DNA of 64,000 nucleotides, taken from Lactobacillus johnsonii. GTDB taxonomy: Bacteria > Bacillota > Bacilli > Lactobacillales > Lactobacillaceae. The stretch is from NCBI RefSeq assembly GCF_014058685.1, contig NZ_CP059055.1, positions 434,001 through 498,000 of the forward strand. The letters run 5' to 3'. The notes under the pieces were generated by a model. It searched no databases, was not told the DNA's origin, and saw only the letters and a program-made list of their open reading frames with translations. The stretch's first letter is position 1; every line of letters starts with the position of its first letter. This document shows, in pieces, positions 17,326 to 26,093 of the stretch. The translations under genes and the position numbers were made by a program.

Positions 17326-18372
17326 GTGACTAAAAAAGATGTTCGAATTTTAGCATTTGAAAGCTCATGTGATGAAACTTCAACTGCTGTGATTAAAAAT
17401 GGTCGTGAAATCGAAAGCTTAATTGTAGCTACTCAAATTAAAAGTCACCAACGCTTTGGTGGGGTTGTGCCAGAAGTAGCAAGTCGTCACCATATTGAAG
17501 TAATTACGCAGATTACTAAGGAAGCTTTAGATGAAGCAAATGCGACTTGGGCTGATATTGATGCAATTGCGGTCACCTATGGACCAGGTCTAGTTGGGGC
17601 ACTTTTGATTGGTGTTAGTGCAGCAAAGGCAGCTTCAATGGCAACTGGAATTCCGTTAATTGGCGTTGACCACATTATGGGCCACATTATGGCAGCGCAA
17701 TTAAAGGATGAGATTGAATATCCAGCTCTTGCTTTGCAGGTGTCTGGTGGACATACTGAGATTGTCTTGATGAAGGATCCGATCCACTTTGAAATTGTGG
17801 GTGATACGAGGGATGATGCAGCTGGTGAAGCCTATGATAAGATCGGCCGCGTTTTGGGTGTTAATTACCCAGCAGGTAAGACCATTGATGAATGGGCACA
17901 TAAGGGGAAAGATACCTTCCACTTCCCAAGAGCAATGATGGAAGATGATGACTATGACTTCTCCTTCTCAGGTCTTAAGAGTGCCTTCATTAATACTTGC
18001 CACCATGCAGATCAAATTCATGAAGAGCTTAATAAGTATGACCTAGCTGCAAGCTTCCAAGCTTCAGTTGTTGATGTGTTAAGTCACAAGACAATTAGGG
18101 CCATTAAGGAATATAAGCCAAAGACCTTTATTCTAGGCGGCGGGGTCGCCGCAAACCATGGCTTACGGGATCGATTAGCAGAAGAGATTGAAAAGTTGCC
18201 TGCTGATATTAAGCCAAAGGTGATCTTACCAGACTTGAAGCTTTGCGGAGATAATGCGGCAATGATTGGGGCAGCTGCTTATAACTTGTATCAAGCAGGT
18301 AAGTTTAGTGATGTGAACTTGAATGCAGATCCATCACTTGAGTTGCCATATGCCTATAGCATGTTGAAGTAA
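17326..18372 (+). CDS. tsaD: tRNA N6-threonylcarbamoyladenosine synthase catalytic subunit TsaD
   Basis: This 348-residue ASKHA-fold protein has the metal-binding motif HHIEVI, plus [12 protein letters not shown] and [20 protein letters not shown], the sequences of the Kae1/TsaD family. It transfers the threonylcarbamoyl group to A37. The GTG start at 17326 follows AGGAAGAG and gives the N-terminus [19 protein letters not shown]. It ends with a strong terminator. In Bacillus the ydiF/ABC-F gene follows; here LPXTG and other accessory genes intervene. Confidence 0.96.
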   Translation: MTKKDVRILAFESSCDETSTAVIKNGREIESLIVATQIKSHQRFGGVVPEVASRHHIEVITQITKEALDEANATWADIDAIAVTYGPGLVGALLIGVSAAKAASMATGIPLIGVDHIMGHIMAAQLKDEIEYPALALQVSGGHTEIVLMKDPIHFEIVGDTRDDAAGEAYDKIGRVLGVNYPAGKTIDEWAHKGKDTFHFPRAMMEDDDYDFSFSGLKSAFINTCHHADQIHEELNKYDLAASFQASVVDVLSHKTIRAIKEYKPKTFILGGGVAANHGLRDRLAEEIEKLPADIKPKVILPDLKLCGDNAAMIGAAAYNLYQAGKFSDVNLNADPSLELPYAYSMLK

Positions 18373-18426
18373 GAGCTAGACAATGCACAAGAGTGAATAG
18401 TTAACAGAATAAGTTATTTTATAAAG

Positions 18427-18479
18427 AACCAAATGATGTTGAAGAACAATGTTTTTCTTCGATGTCGTTTGGTTTTTTT
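18427..18479 (+). terminator. Strong terminator after tsaD
   Basis: ACCAAATGATGTTGAAGAA pairs with TTCTTCGATGTCGTTTGGT and runs into seven T residues. Confidence 0.9.
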
Positions 18480-18498
18480 GCTTTGTTCGTAAAACACC

Positions 18499-18529
18499 TT
18501 GACAAAATAAAAAATGGGGGGGGTAAACT
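18499..18529 (+). promoter_or_regulatory. Promoter of the LPXTG gene with an 8-G tract in the spacer
   Basis: TTGACA (18499-18504) and TAAACT (18524-18529) are 19 bp apart, and the spacer ends in GGGGGGGG (18516-18523) touching the -10. A homopolymer of eight G residues is exceptional in this AT-rich sequence. Loss of two G residues would give the ideal 17-bp spacer, so slippage could change promoter strength; this is inference. The 5' leader before the ATG is about 55 nt. Confidence 0.7.
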
Positions 18530-18589
18530 AGGCTTGTGTCTACCTTTTAGATCGAAACCAGTTATTTAATTATATTCGGAGGAGTAAGA

Positions 18590-21500
18590 ATGAAAAGTAA
18601 AAATAGTAAGTTAATGTATGTTTCGGCTGCCGTACTTGCTGCTGGTGCAGTAGCTGGCGTTAATACTCAAAACGCTCATGCGGCTGAAGTTCAAAAGCAA
18701 GCTGATAAGAATGCAGCACAAAAGACAATTGATCAAAATCGAAAAGATTTAATTCAAACTCAAGATCAGTTAAATAAAGTACAAGCAGATCGTGACAATG
18801 CTGTTCGTAAAGTTCCAGATGCTCAAGCAAAAGTCTTAACTGCAGATTCAAATAATCAATCAGCTCAATCAGGTTTAGCTAACGCTCAAGATCAATTAAA
18901 GACTGCTCAAAATGCTCAAGCTAACGCTCAAGCAAATTATGATGCGTCTTACGAAAATAATGTTAAGTCTGTACAAAACGATGTGAATAAAGCTAACGCT
19001 GATGTTCAAACCACTCAAGAACAAATTAATGTTCAAAATACTAAACAAGCAGAAGCTTTAAACAATCAAAAAGGGCAAGAAGACGCATTAAAGACTAATA
19101 CTGAAACTTTGAACAAGACTAATGAAGAAATCAGTAAAACTCAAGGGCAAGTTGAACAAGCTCAAAAGACTTATGATGCTGTAAATAAGGATTATCAGCC
19201 AGTAAAAGCCGAATTAGATAGACAAGCTAAAGAAGCACAAGATGCACAGAAGGCTGCACAAGAAAATGCTAAGGAATTAACTAAAGCACAAAACGAGTTA
19301 AAGACTACACAAGACACTGCAAATAAAGCAGCAGAAACTATTAATAATGCACAAGCAAAATTAAATAGAGATACTAGCGCATTAAATGGCGCAAAGAGTG
19401 AATTAAGTTCAAAGCAAAAACAAGCTAGCGACTTAACTAGTCAAAGAGATCAAGTAGCTAAAGATTTGCAAACCGCACAAAACCAGATGAACATCGCAAA
19501 AGCCGAATTAGATGCGGATAAAGATGCGGTAGTCAACACTATGGTCATGCCGCAAGTTTATAAGGATACTGTGAAGAGATGGAATGGCAAATCACATACC
19601 GATGATTACTACAAAGAAATGGAAGCTGCAAGCTGGATTGGCTGGACGCAAAACGAATACACGCATAATGAAGCTGAAAAGAATCATATGGTTGATTTAA
19701 AGCATATGTCAAGAGCTGACCAAATCGAATTAAATAAGTTTGGTATTGATTTGATTAATCAATTAAGAAGCCAAATTGGCGTAGATCCCTGGACGTTTAA
19801 CGATTCAGCATTAAACTTTGCAAACGCTATCGCAGATAGATATGTGAAAGATGATTGGGATTCCGATAAAGATGGCCACGATAGTGAAGCAATTAATGAA
19901 TTAGCACATCAATATGGTTTGCAATCAAAAATGCATAGAGATGGATCATTTAGCAAATCTGGTCAATTATATGAAAATATGATGACTGATCGTTTTGGGC
20001 AAACAGAACCAACATTTGAACAAGCTAAACGAATGAAGGCTGACGGTAGTACTCAATCATTACAAGAACTAGCTTATAATGTCGCACTATCGTATAATCA
20101 TTCACAAAGTGATTACAATAATCGATTAGATGATATGGATCATTTGAAGAACCAAGTATATAATGCAGTTAAACGATTCGCATTCAATTATAATGAATGG
20201 CTTCATGCATATGGTATTTTGTCACAAGAGTATTTCAATTATAGTGCAAAAGGTAAAAACTATGCCGCAATTAGTTTCAGTGTGAAACCAACAAAAGATC
20301 GTTGGGGCTTTGACGACATGGACATCCACGTAGTTAATGTTCATGAATCCATGGTTCTCGATCCAAAAGTATTTAATGTTAATGCAACTATTCCATTAAC
20401 TGATGACAAGAGTGAATTGAAAAAGCAATACACTGATAACTTCGCTTTAGTAAACACGTTAACTCCTAAGAAAGCTAACTTAGATAACCAAATTAACGTT
20501 TTAACTAACGACATTAAAGGACTTAACACTCGCATTAGTGATTTGACTAAATCAATTAGTGATACTAACAAGACTCTTGCAGACGCAAAAGCAACTAAGG
20601 CAGATGCAGACAAGAAGATTGCAGTTCTACCAGGTCGCGTTCAAGAATTGAAGAATAAACAAGCATCCCTAGATAAGACTCAATCTAAGGCAGAAGCTGA
20701 TTTGGCTACTTACCAAGCTAAGAATAAAGATCTTCTTGCTCAATTTAACGCTGCTAAAGCCAACTTAGATAAGTTAACAGCTAAGCTAAATGATCTTAAC
20801 AGTGCAAAGAGTAGGGCTGAAAGTGCAGTAACAGAAAGCAAAGCTAACTTAGACAAGGCAACAAGTGAATTATCAGCTATTTCTTCTCATTTAGATGAAT
20901 TGAAAGCTAAGTTATCAACTGCTAAAACTACTAAGGAACAAGCTGACGCTAACTTAGCTAAGGCTAAAGCTGCATATGATGAATATGTAAGCACCCATAA
21001 AGATGTAATTGATAACTTGAACAAGGCAAATGCTGAATTAGCAGCTAAGACTAAAGCTTATAACGAAGCAAAAGAAGACGCTGCTAAGACTGATAAAGAA
21101 TACCAAGCAGCTCAAGATGAACTGACTAAGTTGAATAACCACATTGAAGACTTATCAACAGCTATCACTAACTATGAATCTAAGATCAAGCAATTAAATA
21201 CTACAATCAACAAGCAAAAGGCAGACCAAAAACGTGCTGCTCTTGATGCTCAAATCAATAAGGCTTTAGATAATGTTTCAGCTCCTAAGCATACTGCTAC
21301 TACAACTACTAGTGTTCAAGCTGGCACTTCTAGCTTAGTAGCTCCAGCAGCTGCTGTATCTACTACCCAAAGAAGTGAAGTCTTAACTAACACTGTAGTA
21401 AGATCAAATAATGCATCTGTTTTAAGTCCTCAAACTAAGAAGTTAGTTGCCCAAGCTAATGCATCTAAGAATTCATTACCACAAACTGGTGCTAACGATA

Positions 21501-21592
21501 AGCTTAGCGTATTTGCTGCTTTAGCAGGATTGTCTTTAGCATCCCTAGGCCTAGGCTCTTTAGTGGGCGACAAGAAGAGAAAGCGTAACTAG
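18590..21592 (+). CDS. LPXTG-anchored surface protein, SEC10/PgrA surface-exclusion-like
   Basis: This 1000-residue protein has a signal peptide ending AHA/AE (about residue 32), two long coiled-coil regions rich in Ala/Lys/Gln/Asn (about residues 33-320 and 610-870), a central globular domain (about residues 360-575, FGIDLINQLRSQIG, SDKDGHDSEAINELAHQYG) resembling the CAP-like part of SEC10/PgrA proteins, and a C-terminal LPQTG (about residues 963-967), hydrophobic span and KKRKRN tail for sortase. Surface exclusion proteins block conjugative mating in enterococci; in lactobacilli they probably act as adhesins. Expression may be phase-variable (poly-G promoter). Confidence 0.88.
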   Translation: MKSKNSKLMYVSAAVLAAGAVAGVNTQNAHAAEVQKQADKNAAQKTIDQNRKDLIQTQDQLNKVQADRDNAVRKVPDAQAKVLTADSNNQSAQSGLANAQDQLKTAQNAQANAQANYDASYENNVKSVQNDVNKANADVQTTQEQINVQNTKQAEALNNQKGQEDALKTNTETLNKTNEEISKTQGQVEQAQKTYDAVNKDYQPVKAELDRQAKEAQDAQKAAQENAKELTKAQNELKTTQDTANKAAETINNAQAKLNRDTSALNGAKSELSSKQKQASDLTSQRDQVAKDLQTAQNQMNIAKAELDADKDAVVNTMVMPQVYKDTVKRWNGKSHTDDYYKEMEAASWIGWTQNEYTHNEAEKNHMVDLKHMSRADQIELNKFGIDLINQLRSQIGVDPWTFNDSALNFANAIADRYVKDDWDSDKDGHDSEAINELAHQYGLQSKMHRDGSFSKSGQLYENMMTDRFGQTEPTFEQAKRMKADGSTQSLQELAYNVALSYNHSQSDYNNRLDDMDHLKNQVYNAVKRFAFNYNEWLHAYGILSQEYFNYSAKGKNYAAISFSVKPTKDRWGFDDMDIHVVNVHESMVLDPKVFNVNATIPLTDDKSELKKQYTDNFALVNTLTPKKANLDNQINVLTNDIKGLNTRISDLTKSISDTNKTLADAKATKADADKKIAVLPGRVQELKNKQASLDKTQSKAEADLATYQAKNKDLLAQFNAAKANLDKLTAKLNDLNSAKSRAESAVTESKANLDKATSELSAISSHLDELKAKLSTAKTTKEQADANLAKAKAAYDEYVSTHKDVIDNLNKANAELAAKTKAYNEAKEDAAKTDKEYQAAQDELTKLNNHIEDLSTAITNYESKIKQLNTTINKQKADQKRAALDAQINKALDNVSAPKHTATTTTSVQAGTSSLVAPAAAVSTTQRSEVLTNTVVRSNNASVLSPQTKKLVAQANASKNSLPQTGANDKLSVFAALAGLSLASLGLGSLVGDKKRKRN

Positions 21593-21599
21593 TCTTTTT

Positions 21600-22496
21600 A
21601 TGAAAGAAAAAGAAGTGCTGAAGCGCCTTGGGTTTGAAGAAGATGAGAACTTAGGTGAAGTTAAGCAGCTACGTAATTACAGTATTGAGTATACTGAGGG
21701 TAATAACAATAATTACTTCAGGCTAACAGATAATAAAAAGCCAGCCAAGATCATAGAAGACTTTTCATCACATAACCAGATTATTCTTCCTGTGTGCCAT
21801 TATGAATATGGGAGAGTAATAATTACTGGTTGGCGTGGTTGTCTGTCAGAGAATATGAAAGAATATGTTCCTGAGGATGTTTCCCATAAAGAATCGTGGA
21901 TAAATAAGAGAAAAAAAGAAAAGGGAAACAAGGCTATGCTTCTTGACACTCTTATGCGGGAAGCCTTATCTAAAAATTATGAAGAAAACCTCTCAGCTAC
22001 ATATTGTATTGATGCGGGCCATGTTTTTGGCAGGTTTACACGCTTAACATCTTATATTGGGGATATTCTTGGAAGTAATCAGAATGTCAATAATATTAAT
22101 ATTTATCCTCAAGTTAAAGAAGCAAATGAAATTTCTAATACTGAGAGGAAATCTCAATTAGATTTTGAAAATGAAGCTCGGGACAATAAGCCTTGTTACT
22201 ATGAAGCGGAAGCAATTTGTAAAGAATGGACTGATATAGTTCCGATTGGTACACGAATAAGAATCATAGATATACAGAACTCTAAAGAACTTCATCATGT
22301 ATTCATTCCTAATTGTAAATATCCTAAATCTGATGAAGGCAAAAATTCAGATTCTGGATCCAAAGACACGGTAGATAACGAAAATTCAACTTCAGAACCC
22401 GAAAACACGGTAGATGATTATCGCGCCTTCTTTAAAGGAGGTGATCTAAACAGCCTAAAATGGAAAAAGGCTGATACTCCAAAGAATAATAAATAA
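21600..22496 (+). CDS. DNA/RNA non-specific endonuclease-like protein (tentative)
   Basis: This 298-residue protein has no signal peptide or transmembrane segment. Residues about 130-235 (CIDAGHVFGRF, INIYPQVKEANEIS, SQLDFENEARD, VPIGTRIRI) recall the NUC beta-beta-alpha-metal nuclease family, with DAGH in place of the usual DRGH, and conserved N and E in order. The tail (about 240-298) is Asp/Ser/Asn-rich with the repeat DTVDNENSTSEPENTVDD. It begins 7 bp after the LPXTG stop and has no visible ribosome binding site. It may be coupled to the surface protein gene. Function is inferred. Confidence 0.5.
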   Translation: MKEKEVLKRLGFEEDENLGEVKQLRNYSIEYTEGNNNNYFRLTDNKKPAKIIEDFSSHNQIILPVCHYEYGRVIITGWRGCLSENMKEYVPEDVSHKESWINKRKKEKGNKAMLLDTLMREALSKNYEENLSATYCIDAGHVFGRFTRLTSYIGDILGSNQNVNNINIYPQVKEANEISNTERKSQLDFENEARDNKPCYYEAEAICKEWTDIVPIGTRIRIIDIQNSKELHHVFIPNCKYPKSDEGKNSDSGSKDTVDNENSTSEPENTVDDYRAFFKGGDLNSLKWKKADTPKNNK

Positions 22497-22510
22497 CAGT
22501 TTGATTTTTA

Positions 22511-22608
22511 ATTAGGGTGAAAACCCTAATCCACTTTTCTTTTATTTTTACATAAAAGGTTGTTTAACATTTCATTGAAAGTAAGTAATTTAATAGTTAC
22601 TTGCTTTT
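22511..22608 (+). terminator. Two hairpins after the nuclease-like gene
   Basis: ATTAGGGT and ACCCTAAT (22511-22530) form a perfect hairpin without a T run. About 50 bp on, GTAAGTAA and TTACTTGC (22580-22602) form a weaker stem followed by six T residues. One or both probably end the upstream transcript. Confidence 0.6.
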
Positions 22609-22708
22609 TTGATACTTTTTGACTTTAAAAGACCTTATTCTGCCTATAAATAAGGATTATTGTTATAATAAGAATTGAAAGATCAATAATCTTGAGGAGG
22701 AATTTATT

Positions 22709-23332
22709 ATGAGAGATGAAGTTCAAGCTCCACAAGAGGAAACTCCTAACACATATTGGCGTTGGCTGGTAGAGTCATGGCGCTATCCTCTCGGCCACAA
22801 CCTAGGGGAAAAGTGGTACGGAGTCGTTACCTTATTAGGTGAAGATATTGTATTATTCATTGGTTTAGCTATTACTAGTAATTATATTGCTAATATGTTT
22901 GATATTACGCTGATCCATCATGCATCAGGTTTTACCTTCTGGTCAATCGTAATTCTGTTCTGTGTTCAAATTATTACGATTCTTTGTTCCATGGTTGGTC
23001 ACTTGTTCGTGTTCGGTAGTACCGGTGGCTTTTGGCAGTATGTCAACAAGGTTGCACAAGTAACTAACTGGAATTTCTGGATTGTAATTTGTGCATTCTT
23101 CTTCTTAATTCTAAGCTTAAGTTCAGGCTTGCTTGGATTTGGAGAAGCCTTAGTCTGGATCTTCTATGCACTGTTTTCTTTAGGTTCATTCTTACTGGTT
23201 GTTTGTCCTGATCCAGGAACCGAAAAGATGATCCACGATCCATTCTGGGGTGCAGTAATTTACCTAGTAATGATTGTTGTCATTTATGCTATTATTTGGG
23301 GCTTAGCCTTCAGCATTATGATCAACTTGTAG
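22709..23332 (+). CDS. Membrane protein with about five transmembrane segments, unknown function
   Basis: This 207-residue protein has a short soluble N-terminus (residues 1-35, TPNTYWRWLVESWRYPLGHNLGEKWYG) followed by five hydrophobic helices. A strong ribosome binding site, GAGGAGGAA, precedes the ATG. I do not recognise the family; it has no catalytic motif or channel signature. It is a single-gene unit with a terminator on each side. Confidence 0.65.
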   Translation: MRDEVQAPQEETPNTYWRWLVESWRYPLGHNLGEKWYGVVTLLGEDIVLFIGLAITSNYIANMFDITLIHHASGFTFWSIVILFCVQIITILCSMVGHLFVFGSTGGFWQYVNKVAQVTNWNFWIVICAFFFLILSLSSGLLGFGEALVWIFYALFSLGSFLLVVCPDPGTEKMIHDPFWGAVIYLVMIVVIYAIIWGLAFSIMINL

Positions 23333-23340
23333 AAATATTA

Positions 23341-23393
23341 AAAAAGATGTTGTTTAATCAACGCGTAATGCGAAGATTAACGACATCTTTTTT
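23341..23393. terminator. Bidirectional terminator between convergent genes
   Basis: AAAAGATGTTGTTTAATC pairs with GATTAACGACATCTTTT with one bulge and T/A runs on both sides, between the membrane protein and the ClC gene. Confidence 0.82.
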
Positions 23394-23422
23394 GTTGTGA
23401 GGGTTATTTGTCAGTTGTATTT

Positions 23423-24778
23423 TTAACGTTTGGGAGCATATAACTTCTGAAAATCCATTTGAATTCTTAAGGCCTCGTAGATTGGTTTTCCACCTAAGAG
23501 ATCTAAAACGAAATAAGCAATAAAAGTTGCCACGAGCATTGGAAAGATCTGTTCAACTGAGCCAACCATTTCTGTTAGCAGGGTTAAAGCAGTAAAGGGT
23601 GCTTTTTCAATAGCACCAAAGTAAGCACACATGGAGGTAACAATAATAATGCCATAGCAACGCTTTGGAGCAATTCCGGAGTGAATCATAATCACGGCGA
23701 AGATAACACCTAGTAAGGCTCCTAAAACAAGAATTGGCATAAAAATACCACCAGGAACTGAGGCACCATATGAGATCATTGAAAAAATAAAGCGAACAAT
23801 AAACCAAATAAGTGGCAACAAAGTTAAACTTAGCATCCCAGTTTGGATATTTTTCATAAAGGTTGGTTCAAAAAGACCAGAGATAAAATCGTGAGAACCG
23901 CCAAGCAGCTTCGCATTCCAAAGGCCAATTGGAATTACTAAGATTAGCGGAATAATACTGTGGTAGATTTTAGGGATGATAGTAAGTTTTGAATAAATGG
24001 GTTTAAGGCTTAAGAGGCAGTATTGGTAGAAATAAGCAAGTAAGCCCAAAAGACCTCCCATTAAGATTACAAACCAATAAGAAGTTAAAGGTAAAGACCT
24101 ATCTAAGGGAAGATAAAGGCAGGGAGTAGTGCCAAAAAAGCATAATGTCATTAGGTCAGATGTCATTGCAGCAGCTAGAGCAGTTAGGCATTCTTTCGGA
24201 TCAAAACTAAAGGTTATTTCTTCTACTAAGAAGAAGACCCCAGCTAATGGAGCTGAGAAAGCTGCACTTAAGCCAGCAGCAATCCCGCATCCCTGGAGTC
24301 TCTTAAGATCTTCATCATCGGCATGAAAAAGATTCTGACCAAAAGCTTGTCCAACCATAGCGCCCATTTGAATACAAGGACCTTCTCGTCCAAGAAAAAG
24401 TCCCGGACAAATTGCTAAAAGCCCCCCAACAAACTTACGCCACAAGATGCTCCACCAATTCATTTTATTTTCATCAAGCATTATGGCTTCAACTTGAGGA
24501 ACACCTGAACCAGTAATATTGTTGAGGACTGGTTTAATAACTTGAGCAAGAATCAGACAAATTATCATGCTCCCAAGCAGGTAAGGAACAAGATAGATCG
24601 GCTTTTGACGCATTAAAGGATAGATAAAAAATAGAAATTTCATTGTGTGGTCAATAATCCACCGGAAAGTCCCAACAATTAGGCCAGTAATTAATCCAAT
24701 GATAATTCCTTGCAAAAAGATAAAGAAAAAATTTGATGTAAATGGTTTGGCTAAAACTTGTTTGGCCGTTTTAATCAT
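23423..24778 (-). CDS. ClC-family chloride channel or H+/Cl- antiporter
   Basis: This 451-residue membrane protein has about ten hydrophobic segments and the ClC selectivity motifs GSGVPQ (residues 90-95) and GREGP (residues 130-134), which contains the gating glutamate. The third motif region VPGGIFMPILVLGALLG is also present. ClC antiporters help acid resistance in gut bacteria. It is a single gene, with no CBS domains. The start has no overlap with its neighbours and lies 67 bp from the guaC terminator. Confidence 0.92.
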   Translation of the reverse strand: MIKTAKQVLAKPFTSNFFFIFLQGIIIGLITGLIVGTFRWIIDHTMKFLFFIYPLMRQKPIYLVPYLLGSMIICLILAQVIKPVLNNITGSGVPQVEAIMLDENKMNWWSILWRKFVGGLLAICPGLFLGREGPCIQMGAMVGQAFGQNLFHADDEDLKRLQGCGIAAGLSAAFSAPLAGVFFLVEEITFSFDPKECLTALAAAMTSDLMTLCFFGTTPCLYLPLDRSLPLTSYWFVILMGGLLGLLAYFYQYCLLSLKPIYSKLTIIPKIYHSIIPLILVIPIGLWNAKLLGGSHDFISGLFEPTFMKNIQTGMLSLTLLPLIWFIVRFIFSMISYGASVPGGIFMPILVLGALLGVIFAVIMIHSGIAPKRCYGIIIVTSMCAYFGAIEKAPFTALTLLTEMVGSVEQIFPMLVATFIAYFVLDLLGGKPIYEALRIQMDFQKLYAPKR

Positions 24779-24844
24779 TTTCTGCCAGCTTTCTAAAGGT
24801 TGTGATAAGCCTAGTTTACATCAAATTAATAAGCCCAAAATAAA

Positions 24845-24873
24845 AATAACGATAGCGTTTTACTATCGTTATT
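24845..24873 (-). terminator. Terminator of guaC
   Basis: AATAACGATAG and CTATCGTTATT form an 11-bp stem around 7 bases. Read on the minus strand it ends in a T run, so it closes guaC. Confidence 0.82.
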
Positions 24874-24910
24874 TCTGAGTATTAATATTTTGTGGTCTAT
24901 CTTAGTTTTA

Positions 24911-25903
24911 TTATTTATCTCCATCGAAGATAGAAGATTTAACAATAACATAATCTACTACTCTAATTGCACTTAGATCTTTTCCACCAGCATAAGAAAT
25001 TGAAGACTGGAGATCTTCTTGCATCTCACGTAAGGTATCTTTAATTGAGCCACGGTATGGAACTAACATTTGCTTTCCTTCAACATTGCGGTAGGCGCCT
25101 TTTTGAACTTCAGAAGCTGAACCCCAGTATTGTTTATAACGCTTACCATCAATAGTAATTAAGTTACCAGGAGATTCTTCATGACCAGCAAAAAGTGAGC
25201 CAATCATAACCATAGAAGAACCGAAGCGAACAGACTTAGCAATATCACCATTATGGCGAATTCCGCCATCGGCAATTAAAGGCTTTCTAGCTGCTTTAGA
25301 ACACATTCTAAGCGCTGCTAATTGCCAGCCACCAGTACCAAAACCGGTCTTAAGCTTTGTGATGCAGGCTCTACCAGGTCCCACACCAACCTTAGTTGCG
25401 TCAGCTCCAGCATTTTCTAATTCACGAACTGCTTCAGGAGTAGCAATATTACCAGCCGTTAAGAAGGTATCAGGTAATTTTTCCTTAATATACTTGATCA
25501 TTTTAATGACATAGTCGGAATGACCATGTGCCACATCAATTGTTGTATATTCCGGAATAATATTTTCCTTAGCAAGATAGTCGATGAAGTCGTATTCGCT
25601 ATCCTTAATTCCAACTGAAATTGAAGCAAATAATCCCTTATCGTGCATCATCTTAATGAAGTCAGCGCGTTTTTCTGGGTAAAAACGGTGCATAACATAA
25701 TAGTAGCCATGTTCTGCAAGCCAGATGGCTAAATCTTCGTCGATAACACTTTCCATGTTTGCAGGAACAACTGGGATTTTAAATGTTCGACTTCCAAATT
25801 TAACTCCTGTATCAGCCTCGCTGCGGCTCTTAATAATACATTTATTAGGTACAAGTTGGATGTCATCATAATCGAAAGCTTCCATACTAAAATAATTGCT
25901 CAT
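24911..25903 (-). CDS. guaC: GMP reductase
   Basis: This 330-residue IMPDH/GMPR-fold enzyme has the catalytic cysteine in [22 protein letters not shown] and lacks CBS domains, so it is GMP reductase and not IMP dehydrogenase. It converts GMP to IMP with NADPH and ammonia release, returning guanine nucleotides to adenine synthesis. Ribosome binding site GAGGT precedes ATG 25903. It is divergent from purA, whose enzyme uses IMP, and both may be controlled by the PurBox between them. Confidence 0.94.
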   Translation of the reverse strand: MSNYFSMEAFDYDDIQLVPNKCIIKSRSEADTGVKFGSRTFKIPVVPANMESVIDEDLAIWLAEHGYYYVMHRFYPEKRADFIKMMHDKGLFASISVGIKDSEYDFIDYLAKENIIPEYTTIDVAHGHSDYVIKMIKYIKEKLPDTFLTAGNIATPEAVRELENAGADATKVGVGPGRACITKLKTGFGTGGWQLAALRMCSKAARKPLIADGGIRHNGDIAKSVRFGSSMVMIGSLFAGHEESPGNLITIDGKRYKQYWGSASEVQKGAYRNVEGKQMLVPYRGSIKDTLREMQEDLQSSISYAGGKDLSAIRVVDYVIVKSSIFDGDK

Positions 25904-25940
25904 TTAATTTACCTCGTGCTCTTTAAAAACTACATGAGTT

Positions 25941-25969
25941 AATATACGGGTGAAGTTAGTCAAAGTCAA
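25941..25969 (-). promoter_or_regulatory. guaC promoter
   Basis: On the minus strand TTGACT (25964-25969) and TATATT (25941-25946) have a 17-bp spacer, 38 bp before the guaC start. Confidence 0.75.
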
Positions 25970-26005
25970 GAATAAAAATGAATATTTATTTTATTGATTA
26001 TTAAA

Positions 26006-26018
26006 AATGTTCGGAAAT
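26006..26018 (-). promoter_or_regulatory. PurBox (PurR site) upstream of purA
   Basis: Read on the minus strand the 13-mer ATTTCCGAACATT matches the PurBox consensus AWWWCCGAACWWT at every position. It ends 3 bp before the purA -35 and about 37 bp from the guaC -35. A weaker half-match (AAAACCGAAGACT, minus strand, 26052-26064) lies on the other side of the purA -10. PurR control is inferred from the known consensus. Confidence 0.65.
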
Positions 26019-26021
26019 CAA

Positions 26022-26050
26022 TTGACTATTAAGATATAGATTGTTAAACT
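26022..26050 (+). promoter_or_regulatory. purA promoter
   Basis: TTGACT (26022-26027) and TAAACT (26045-26050) have a 17-bp spacer. It is about 44 bp before the purA ATG. Confidence 0.75.
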
Positions 26051-26093
26051 AGTCTTCGGTTTTAAGAAAATGATTTTTATGAGGTGAAATCAA

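Noticed and set aside
18700-21290. Repeated Ala/Gln/Lys/Asn codons in the LPXTG gene as a tandem repeat array
   Set aside because: The repeats are at the level of coiled-coil composition, without a fixed DNA period; no CRISPR-like or minisatellite unit is seen.
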